Below, piece by piece: positions 1 through 5,398 of a DNA stretch of 13,748 bases; position 1 is the first letter of the stretch; each line of letters opens with the position of its first letter. Both the position numbers and the translations under genes were made by a program. A model generated the notes under the pieces. That model made no database searches. It was not told where the DNA came from and saw only the letters and a list, made by a program, of their open reading frames with translations. The stretch covers positions 1 to 13,748 of the forward strand of contig DUUE01000151.1 in assembly GCA_012841735.1 (NCBI GenBank), read 5' to 3'. The DNA comes from Bacillota bacterium. Its GTDB lineage: Bacteria > Bacillota > Dethiobacteria > Dethiobacterales > Dethiobacteraceae.

Positions 1-126
1 AATTACTGGCTTTTTAACACTTTTGCCAAAGAATTTTTGCCCACTGCTAACTATGGACTGTTAGTGAAAATGCAAACCAAGGATCGTCCAAGGTTTGCAT
101 TTTCTAAGACTTTGTCTACAGTCTGA
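1..126 (+). other. Left edge: possible tail of an upstream plus-strand gene
   Basis: Plus-strand frame 1 is open from the window edge to a TGA at 124-126, 41 codons, and that stop abuts a plus-strand terminator hairpin (126-148). Frame 2 is open only to a TAG at 62-64, just before a 12-bp hairpin. Either could be the end of a gene transcribed toward rpsT; in related genomes holA commonly lies on this side. The frame-1 peptide has no motif I recognise and does not look like a typical DNA polymerase III delta C-terminus. An open run of this length is not rare by chance, so the stretch may equally be intergenic. Confidence 0.2.
67..103. repeat. 12-bp perfect inverted repeat (hairpin)
   Basis: The arm AAAATGCAAACC (67-78) is matched exactly by GGTTTGCATTTT (92-103), with a 13-base loop that contains a small GGA/TCC mini-stem. 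The A-rich start and T-rich end give it terminator character on both strands, though the T run is only four bases. It may be the first of two tandem terminators for the gene to the left, or a second stop for rpsT transcripts. Confidence 0.55.
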
Positions 127-148
127 CGCCGGGAAGGCGTTTTTTTTT
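126..148 (+). terminator. Rho-independent terminator, plus strand
   Basis: A short stem ACGCC (126-130) / GGCGT (136-140) with loop GGGAA is followed by nine T residues (140-148). This fits the end of a gene entering from the left. It lies back to back with the rpsT terminator, so transcription is blocked from both sides. Confidence 0.6.
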
Positions 149-177
149 AAACAAAAAACCCGGTAGCTCCGGGCTTT
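148..177 (-). terminator. Rho-independent terminator of rpsT
   Basis: Read on the minus strand, a nine-pair stem with one G-U pair (arms 169-177 and 155-163, core CCCGG/CCGGG) encloses a five-base loop and runs into a T-rich tract. It lies 14 bases beyond the rpsT stop codon. Confidence 0.8.
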
Positions 178-190
178 ATGTCTGTCCCTG

Positions 191-478
191 CTATTCGGCA
201 GCTGCCTCTGTTGCTGCAAGAGCCTTGTTAAAACGCTTCGCCAGGCGGGATTTTTTGCGGGCGGCTGCGTTCTTGTGCAAAACACCTTTGCTTACTGCTT
301 TATCAATAGCTTTAACGGCACTGCGTAATTTATCCCCGGCCACAGTATAATCGCCCTGGGCCAGTGTATCGCCAAATCTACGGATCGCGGTTTTAACCGT
401 GCTTTTTACTGCCCGGTTGCGTGCCGTTCTTTTGGCGGTAACTCTTATTCTTTTAGCGGCCTGCTTTGTGTTCGGCAT
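191..478 (-). CDS. rpsT: 30S ribosomal protein S20
   Basis: S20 is a primary 16S rRNA-binding protein that helps assemble the body of the 30S subunit. The product is 95 residues, beginning MPNTKQAAKRIRVTAKRTARNR and rich in Lys, Arg and Ala throughout. This is typical of the three-helix-bundle S20 family, which usually runs about 85-95 residues. The start is ATG at 478 because AAGGAGGT lies six bases upstream (485-492 on the plus strand). The frame stays open to 526, but that extension overlaps the -10 box and is not translated. The gene is a single transcription unit on the minus strand, with its own promoter at 517-545 and terminator at 148-177, and it diverges from the membrane-protein/gpr unit. 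The identification is secure. Confidence 0.96.
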   Translation of the reverse strand: MPNTKQAAKRIRVTAKRTARNRAVKSTVKTAIRRFGDTLAQGDYTVAGDKLRSAVKAIDKAVSKGVLHKNAAARKKSRLAKRFNKALAATEAAAE

Positions 479-516
479 GCGTTCACCTCCTTCGGACCAG
501 CTGCGAGGACACAACA

Positions 517-545
517 ATTTTACCATGTGTTTTTACAAAATGCAA
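517..545 (-). promoter_or_regulatory. Sigma-A promoter of rpsT
   Basis: On the minus strand a -35 box TTGCAT (540-545) and a -10 box TAAAAT (517-522) are separated by exactly 17 bases. Transcription would start near 510, leaving a leader of roughly 30 bases before the ATG at 478. Confidence 0.75.
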
Positions 546-677
546 CAACCAACACGGGATAGCCGTTTTATTCACGTGTACGACCGGAAAGCGGACTGCC
601 GGGTATCAATGAAATGTATAGGATAAAAACAGTTGGTTAAGCTATTTGAAGAATTTGTCGGGCAAGGAGGTGAAAGC

Positions 678-1004
678 ATGCTGGGTTTAATTGTCCGCTT
701 TATCGTTTCCGCCATCGTGTTGATGCTGGTCAGTTTTCTGCTTCCGGGCTTTGCCACCATGGGGTTTGTGGTTGCCCTGATCGCTGCCATTGTTATTGCC
801 TTGCTTGGTTTTATTGTGGAAAGTGTGCTGGGTAAGCAGGTCTCGCCGCAAAACAGAGGCATTGTCGGTTTTATTGTTTCGGCTCTGGTAATTTATGCTG
901 CGCAGTGGTTGGTGCCCGGGATGAGCGTGACTATTCTTGGTGCGGCACTGGCTGCCCTGGTAATCGGAATTATTGATGCCTTTGTGCCCACCGAACTGCG
1001 CTAA
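678..1004 (+). CDS. Small four-helix membrane protein, phage-holin-family (YvlD-like)
   Basis: The 108-residue product is almost entirely hydrophobic, with likely membrane helices near residues 4-22, 28-47, 61-78 and 84-103. It resembles the bacterial family labelled phage holin family or YvlD-like, whose function is unknown. An internal duplication is visible: an LPG-containing turn then a helix pair near residues 20-47, and a VPG turn then a helix near 78-103. The start is ATG 678, with AAGGAGG seven bases upstream; an earlier in-frame start at 633 has no ribosome site. It precedes gpr by 29 bases and is probably cotranscribed with it, which might give it a forespore role, but that is inference. 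No convincing sigma-A promoter is visible in 546-677; only a weak forespore-sigma-like pair near 603-629 can be proposed. Despite the name, nothing nearby suggests a prophage. Confidence 0.8.
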   Translation: MLGLIVRFIVSAIVLMLVSFLLPGFATMGFVVALIAAIVIALLGFIVESVLGKQVSPQNRGIVGFIVSALVIYAAQWLVPGMSVTILGAALAALVIGIIDAFVPTELR

Positions 1005-1033
1005 AAATGCCCGCAAGCTGGAGGGATGCTGCA

Positions 1034-2026
1034 GTGAATACAAGCCATGTAAACCGCAATATCCGTACAGACCTGGCCATTGAGGCCCGGGAACTTCTGA
1101 TGGGTGAAGTCAGGCGGGAGATTCCCGGTGTACAGCTGGACACGGAAGATATGGACGATATCCATATTTCCCGGGTTGAGATCACAACCCGGGAAGCGGA
1201 AAAAAGAATGGGAAAAAAACAGGGCAAATACATTACCCTGGAAGCACCCGGCCTGCGGCAAAAGAATACCGAACTGCAGGAAAGAGTTGCCCGCCAGTTT
1301 ACCGAAGAACTGCTCCGCATCATAGATCTTGGTGAGGATGCAACTGTCTTGGTGATCGGCCTGGGCAACTGGAATGTCACCCCGGATGCCCTGGGCCCGC
1401 GGGTGGTAAAGGACCTGCTTGTCACGCGTCATATCCTGGCGCTGGAGCCCGAGACCCTGGGTGAAGGTTTCCGGGCGGTGAGTGCCCTGGCGCCTGGTGT
1501 TTTGGGCATTACAGGCGTGGAAACAAGTGAAATTATTCAGGGACTGGTGGATAAAGTGAAACCGGACCTGCTGATTGCCATTGACGCCCTGGCGGCCCGT
1601 AGCCTGAACAGGCTGCATACCACTATTCAGATTGCCGATACGGGCATTACACCAGGTTCCGGTGTGGGCAACAAGCGCCTGGGAATATCCCGGGAGACAA
1701 TCGGCGTTCCTGTCATTGCCGTGGGGGTACCCACAGTTGTGGACGCTGTAACCATTGCCGACGACCTGATGAGCCATCTGCTTTCCGCACTGATGCAGGA
1801 GGCAGGGGAAAAATCTCCCGTTTATAAAGTTGTGCGGAGTATTGCGGAAGGCGACAAGCGTGCAGTCATGGCGGAAGTGCTGGAGCCTTACGGCGGGAGA
1901 TTAATGGTTACCCCCAAGGAAATTGATACCCTGGTGGAAGATATGGCCAGGCTTTTGGCGGGAGCAATCAATGCGGCTCTGCATCCCGCCATTGCCAGTG
2001 AAGAGGCGGGAAAATACCTTCATTAA
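1034..2026 (+). CDS. gpr: Spore germination endopeptidase GPR
   Basis: GPR is the forespore protease (family M63) that degrades small acid-soluble spore proteins when spores germinate. It is made as a zymogen and clips its own N-terminus. I place the start at GTG 1034, giving 330 residues: TGGAGGG at 1019-1025 is eight bases upstream, whereas the earlier ATG at 1007 has no ribosome site. With this start RTDLAIEA falls at residues 11-18, so processing after Asp13 would release a propeptide close in size to the roughly 15-residue one in Bacillus. The acidic residues expected in the active site are present: Asp118 in NVTPDALGP and Asp184 in IAIDALAARS, the same spacing as Asp127/Asp193 of the B. 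megaterium enzyme. It probably shares a transcript with the preceding membrane gene and ends at a strong terminator at 2043-2075. Confidence 0.95.
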   Translation: MNTSHVNRNIRTDLAIEARELLMGEVRREIPGVQLDTEDMDDIHISRVEITTREAEKRMGKKQGKYITLEAPGLRQKNTELQERVARQFTEELLRIIDLGEDATVLVIGLGNWNVTPDALGPRVVKDLLVTRHILALEPETLGEGFRAVSALAPGVLGITGVETSEIIQGLVDKVKPDLLIAIDALAARSLNRLHTTIQIADTGITPGSGVGNKRLGISRETIGVPVIAVGVPTVVDAVTIADDLMSHLLSALMQEAGEKSPVYKVVRSIAEGDKRAVMAEVLEPYGGRLMVTPKEIDTLVEDMARLLAGAINAALHPAIASEEAGKYLH

Positions 2027-2042
2027 ATTATTGGTCATTGGA

Positions 2043-2075
2043 AACAGGCCCACCGCTTTGGCGGGCCTGTTTTTT
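2043..2075 (+). terminator. Rho-independent terminator of gpr
   Basis: Twelve-base arms AACAGGCCCACC (2043-2054) and GGCGGGCCTGTT (2060-2071) pair with a single A-C mismatch around a five-base loop and are followed by a T tract (2070-2075). It separates gpr from spoIIP, so spoIIP needs its own promoter or read-through. Confidence 0.85.
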
Positions 2076-2093
2076 GCCGCCCAGTCCCCGGGA

Positions 2094-2122
2094 GTATATT
2101 CACTGTAGCTGCCGCATATGGA
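2094..2122 (+). promoter_or_regulatory. Sigma-E-like promoter of spoIIP
   Basis: GTATATT (2094-2100) resembles the Bacillus sigma-E -35 region. Its ATA (2096-2098) lies exactly 16 bases from CATATGGA (2115-2122), which keeps the CATA half of the sigma-E -10 consensus. The site lies between the gpr terminator and the spoIIP ribosome binding site, about where a promoter is needed. spoIIP is a known sigma-E gene in B. subtilis. No comparable sigma-A boxes are visible here. Confidence 0.5.
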
Positions 2123-2160
2123 TTAACAGGTATTTGTCTCCCGTGAAAGGAGGGCGGCTT

Positions 2161-3207
2161 GTGGCAGGCAGGTTTTTTACCGCACTGCGCGGCAGGAGGC
2201 GCAGCCGGCAAAACAGTTTCAATGCAGGCAGCTTGCTGCTGCTTTTGGTGGCGGCGGCCGTCCTTTTTACCGTATTGCGCTTTGCCCTGCCGCAGAAAGC
2301 CGCCCCCGCAGCCGCCCTGACAGAAACGCCGGGAAGTGCGGGCAGCGGTGAATACTCCTTTTACCTGCGCATTCTCTCCTGGGTAATCCCCGGCCTGGGA
2401 GATGCTTACAGGCTGCCTGCCGTCAGCGCTGTGGAAGAAAGCCTGAGGGAAAAAGGACTGCGTAGTTTTACCCTGTCCGGCATGCGTGACCCCAGAATGA
2501 TTATGCTGACGCAACTGCCTTTTTTGACCGACCCGGGCATTGTTCTGCAAGTGCAGGATGACAGTGCGGCAGTTGCTGCCTTGCCCAAAATTATCATCCC
2601 GGCCAGGCATACCCTGACAGGTGAGGGAAAAATCATTATTTTTCATACGCACGGAACGGAAGCCTATCTGCCGGATGCGGGGAAAGACTTTTCTTTTAAT
2701 CTGGCGGAGACTGTGGTCCGGCTGGGAAAAGAACTGTCTGATATGCTGGAACAAAAATACGGGCTGCCTGTAGTGCATGACCAAACAATTCATGACCGGG
2801 ACAGGAACAAAGCATATGAAACGGCCCGGCCTACACTGGAAAAGCTGCTGGTGGAACATCCTGATACTGTGCTGCTGGTGGATCTCCACCGTGACGGTAT
2901 CAGAAGGGAAGTGACAACAGCCACGCTGGACGGTGAAGACTATGCTCGCGTCCTTTTTGTCGTCGGCACGCGCCACGCCGGGTATGAAGCAAATTTAGCC
3001 AAGGCGGAGTATCTCCACTTGGCCCTGGAGGAGCTTGCTCCCGGCATTTCCCGCGGCATACGTACCACCCCGCTTGTTTACAATCAAAATTGTCATCCCG
3101 GTGCAGTGCTGATTGAACTGGGAGGGCACCATAACACGCTGGCGGAAGCACGCAGGACGCTGCCGCTTTTGGCGGAAGCGCTGGCACGCCTCTATGCCGG
3201 CCCATAA
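2161..3207 (+). CDS. spoIIP: Stage II sporulation protein P, septal peptidoglycan amidase/endopeptidase
   Basis: SpoIIP is a membrane-anchored cell wall hydrolase that works with SpoIID and SpoIIM to thin the septal peptidoglycan and drive engulfment of the forespore. The start is GTG 2161, preceded by AAAGGAGGG with six bases of spacing; the frame extends back to 2038, but that part lies within the gpr terminator. The 348-residue protein has an Arg-rich cytoplasmic N-terminus, one membrane segment near residues 23-43, a linker, then the SpoIIP catalytic domain. Likely metal and catalytic residues are visible: HTHGTEAY (His162, His164, Glu167), DLHRD (His243), and NCHPGAVLIELGG (Cys311, Glu319). 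Expression is probably in the mother cell from the sigma-E-like site at 2094-2122. The stop codon lies in the loop of a small hairpin (3194-3216). Confidence 0.93.
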   Translation: MAGRFFTALRGRRRSRQNSFNAGSLLLLLVAAAVLFTVLRFALPQKAAPAAALTETPGSAGSGEYSFYLRILSWVIPGLGDAYRLPAVSAVEESLREKGLRSFTLSGMRDPRMIMLTQLPFLTDPGIVLQVQDDSAAVAALPKIIIPARHTLTGEGKIIIFHTHGTEAYLPDAGKDFSFNLAETVVRLGKELSDMLEQKYGLPVVHDQTIHDRDRNKAYETARPTLEKLLVEHPDTVLLVDLHRDGIRREVTTATLDGEDYARVLFVVGTRHAGYEANLAKAEYLHLALEELAPGISRGIRTTPLVYNQNCHPGAVLIELGGHHNTLAEARRTLPLLAEALARLYAGP

Positions 3208-3216
3208 TGCCGGTAT
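3194..3216 (+). repeat. Hairpin across the spoIIP stop codon
   Basis: ATGCCGGC (3194-3201) pairs with GCCGGTAT (3209-3216), eight pairs including one G-U, and the TAA stop at 3205-3207 lies in the seven-base loop. No T tract follows, so this is not a standard terminator; it could stabilise the 3' end of the spoIIP message. Confidence 0.4.
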
Positions 3217-3247
3217 GCATAAAAAGCAAATCTCCCCGGGAAAAATA
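3217..3247 (+). promoter_or_regulatory. Possible forespore (sigma-F/G-like) promoter for the small gene at 3281
   Basis: GCATA (3217-3221) fits the forespore-sigma -35 consensus, and GGAAAAATA (3239-3247) fits the sigma-F -10 consensus at every defined position. The spacer is 17 bases rather than the usual 15 or so, and the -10 pattern is degenerate and A-rich, so a chance match is possible. Confidence 0.3.
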
Positions 3248-3273
3248 TAGAGCAAAGGTCTTTCCGGGGGAGA
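3231..3273 (+). promoter_or_regulatory. Leader hairpin covering a ribosome binding site
   Basis: TCTCCCCGGGAAA (3231-3243) pairs with TTTCCGGGGGAGA (3261-3273) at 12 of 13 positions around a 17-base loop. The right arm contains GGGGGAG, the only plausible Shine-Dalgarno for the ATG at 3281, so folding would hide it. No T tract follows, so it is not a terminator. Confidence 0.6.
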
Positions 3274-3280
3274 ATCGAAC

Positions 3281-3526
3281 ATGAGCAAGCAGGCGGTTCT
3301 TTCCGTTATGCTTATTTTTTTGTTTGCACTGGCACTGGTCTGGGCCGGGCTTACACAAAGCGAGCGGGTTTTGCAGGAAATTTCCGGCACGGCACAGGGG
3401 GCTGCCGCCCTTGCCGTAAGCCGGGACGCCGGCGGCGGCTGGATACTGACTTTTGCCGGCCGGTCCTTTCCTTTGAACGGCCGCATCTGGCAGGTGTTAA
3501 ACCCTGTTTCCGGCCGCCGGGAATGA
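3281..3526 (+). CDS. Small membrane-anchored protein of unknown function (position of yqxA)
   Basis: The 81-residue product begins MSKQAVLSV, has one hydrophobic segment near residues 5-23 preceded by a positive charge, and continues with a small soluble part of about 55 residues containing a GGGWILTFAGRSFPLNG stretch. This fits a type II anchored protein with its C-terminus outside the cytoplasm. I do not recognise the family. B. subtilis has the small membrane gene yqxA between spoIIP and lepA, so this may be a counterpart, but sequence homology is not shown here. The ATG at 3281 is preceded by GGGGGAG with an eight-base gap, and that site is buried in a strong hairpin. Expression may come from spoIIP read-through or the forespore-like site at 3217-3247. 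A sporulation role is inferred from position only. Confidence 0.65.
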   Translation: MSKQAVLSVMLIFLFALALVWAGLTQSERVLQEISGTAQGAAALAVSRDAGGGWILTFAGRSFPLNGRIWQVLNPVSGRRE

Positions 3527-3548
3527 AAACAGGCGCAAGCCTTCTCTG

Positions 3549-3577
3549 TTGCCTGCCATGGGAGCGAGTGCTATAAT
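3549..3577 (+). promoter_or_regulatory. Sigma-A promoter of lepA-hemW
   Basis: A perfect -10 box TATAAT (3572-3577) with an extended TGC element (3569-3571) is 17 bases downstream of TTGCCT (3549-3554). Transcription would start near 3584, leaving a leader of about 20 bases. The start region carries the palindrome TTCGCGAA (3579-3586), and an 8-bp inverted repeat (3552-3559 and 3588-3595) brackets the -10 box. Confidence 0.8.
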
Positions 3578-3604
3578 ATTCGCGAAGATGGCAGGAGGAT
3601 GACA

Positions 3605-5398
3605 ATGAAGCAGAAATTTATACGCAATTTCAGCATTATTGCCCATATTGACCACGGCAAATCGACACTGGCAGACAGGCTGCTGGAGGCCGCCGGCGCC
3701 CTGTCGGCGCGGGAAATGAATGACCAGTATCTTGACCGCATGGATCTGGAAAAGGAGCGCGGCATCACAATCAAACTGAAGGCTGTCAGCCTGAAGTACC
3801 GTGCCCGGGACGGCAACGGGTATCTGCTGAACCTGATTGACACGCCGGGACACGTGGACTTTACTTATGAGGTGTCCCGCAGCCTTGCCGCCTGCGAGGG
3901 GGCGTTGCTGGTGGTGGACGCGTCCCAGGGAATTGAGGCACAGACACTGGCCAATATTTACCTGGCACTGGAAAACAACCTGGAGATTATTCCGGTAATT
4001 AACAAAATTGACCTGCCCAGTGCCGACGTGGAGAGAACAAAACGGGAACTGGAAGAAATCGGCCTGGATGGAAAAGACGCCATTCCGGTTTCAGCCAAAA
4101 CGGGCAGCGGCATTACGGACGTGCTGGAAGCAATCGTGCAAAGAGTGCCGCCCCCGCAGGGCAGGCCGGATGCACCGCTGCGGGCGCTTATTTTCGATTC
4201 CCATTATGACGCTTACCGCGGTGTGATAGCCTACATCAGGGTGATGGAAGGGCACATTGCGCCGCGGCAGAGAATAAAAATGATGTCAGGCGGCAAGGAC
4301 TTTGAAGTGGCGGAAATTGGCACTTTCCGGCCGCAGATGGCGCCTGCGGAAGTGCTGAGAGCCGGTGAAGTGGGCTACCTTGTGGCCGGCATCAAAAATG
4401 TGAAAGACAGCCGGGTCGGCGATACGGTCACAGCTGCGGACAACCCGGCTGCGGAACCCCTGCCGGGTTACCGGCGGGCCAATCCCATGGTTTATTGCGG
4501 TTTCTATCCGGCAGACAGCGGTGACTACGACAGCCTGCGCGATGCACTGGAAAAACTGAATCTCAATGATGCCGCCCTGACCTATGAACCGGAAACTTCG
4601 GCAGCCCTGGGGTTTGGTTTCCGCCTTGGCTTTCTCGGGTTATTGCATATGGAGATCATCCAGGAACGGCTGGAGAGGGAATACGGCCTTAGCCTGGTCA
4701 CAACGGCACCCAATGTTGTTTACCGGGTGAACCTGACGGGTGGGGGGACAATGACGCTGGACAATCCTGCGCATATGCCGCCGGCAGGTGAAACAGCTTC
4801 CATAGAAGAGCCTTTTGTCACCGCCCGTATTATTGTGCCGGCCGACTATGTGGGTCCGGTGATGGAACTCTGCCAGGATAAACGGGGCGTTTTTATCAAT
4901 ATGGAGTATCTGGATACTACGCGGGTCAATCTGACTTATGAACTTCCCTTAAGCGAAATAGTTTTTGATTTTTTTGACCAGCTCAAATCCCGGACCAGGG
5001 GTTATGCTTCCCTGGACTATGAGATGCTGGGCTTCCGCCCGTCCAAACTGGTGAAAGTGGACATTTTAATCAATCATGAGGCGGTGGACGCACTTTCTTT
5101 TATTACTCATGTTGACAAGGCATACCGGCGGGGGCGGGAATTGTGCCACAAACTGCGGGAAATTATTCCCCGGCAGCTGTTTGAAGTTCCCATTCAGGCT
5201 GTGATCGGCACCAAAGTCATTGCCCGGGAAACAGTCAGGGCCATGCGCAAAAATGTCCTGGAAAAATGTTATGGCGGGGATATAACACGAAAACGCAAAC
5301 TGCTGGAGAAACAAAAGGCAGGCAAAAAAAGAATGAAACAGGTCGGCAACGTGGAGATTCCGCAGGAAGCTTTCATGGCCGTCCTGAGCATCGACTGA
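3605..5398 (+). CDS. lepA: Elongation factor 4 (LepA), ribosome-associated GTPase
   Basis: LepA is a translational GTPase related to EF-G that binds ribosomes and has been linked to back-translocation, recovery under ionic stress and 30S assembly. Of two in-frame ATGs, 3605 is preferred because AGGAGG directly abuts 3599 but lies six bases before 3605, giving 597 residues, the usual length. The GTPase motifs are intact: AHIDHGKST (13-21), ERGIT (51-55), DTPGH (79-83, with the catalytic His83) and NKID (133-136). The C-terminus keeps the LepA-specific tail, including CYGGDITRKRKLLEKQK and VEIPQEAFMAVL. The gene has its own promoter (3549-3577) and shares one base with the hemW start, forming an operon. 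The LepA-specific C-terminal domain rules out EF-G and BipA. Confidence 0.97.
   Translation: MKQKFIRNFSIIAHIDHGKSTLADRLLEAAGALSAREMNDQYLDRMDLEKERGITIKLKAVSLKYRARDGNGYLLNLIDTPGHVDFTYEVSRSLAACEGALLVVDASQGIEAQTLANIYLALENNLEIIPVINKIDLPSADVERTKRELEEIGLDGKDAIPVSAKTGSGITDVLEAIVQRVPPPQGRPDAPLRALIFDSHYDAYRGVIAYIRVMEGHIAPRQRIKMMSGGKDFEVAEIGTFRPQMAPAEVLRAGEVGYLVAGIKNVKDSRVGDTVTAADNPAAEPLPGYRRANPMVYCGFYPADSGDYDSLRDALEKLNLNDAALTYEPETSAALGFGFRLGFLGLLHMEIIQERLEREYGLSLVTTAPNVVYRVNLTGGGTMTLDNPAHMPPAGETASIEEPFVTARIIVPADYVGPVMELCQDKRGVFINMEYLDTTRVNLTYELPLSEIVFDFFDQLKSRTRGYASLDYEMLGFRPSKLVKVDILINHEAVDALSFITHVDKAYRRGRELCHKLREIIPRQLFEVPIQAVIGTKVIARETVRAMRKNVLEKCYGGDITRKRKLLEKQKAGKKRMKQVGNVEIPQEAFMAVLSID

Noticed and set aside
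399..626. A 75-codon plus-strand frame with a hydrophobic start, opposite the rpsT start
   Set aside because: It is antisense to the 5' part of rpsT and its promoter and has no Shine-Dalgarno; the hydrophobic run comes from Lys/Arg codons read in reverse.
603..647. Promoter for the membrane-protein/gpr unit
   Set aside because: GTATC with GGATAAAAA has a 13-base spacer and an imperfect -10, and sigma-A pairings in this stretch match poorly, so I did not annotate one.
678..1004. Reading the holin-like gene as evidence of a prophage
   Set aside because: No endolysin, integrase, structural or attachment sequences are nearby, and the family is widespread on bacterial chromosomes outside phages.
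2035..2976. A 313-codon minus-strand frame opposite spoIIP
   Set aside because: The spoIIP frame carries the conserved catalytic motifs; the antisense product has no motif and would begin inside a coding domain.
3529..3556. Possible terminator after the small gene, AGGC-GCAA-GCCT
   Set aside because: The stem is only four pairs and the following sequence is not a T run; it also merges into the lepA -35 region.
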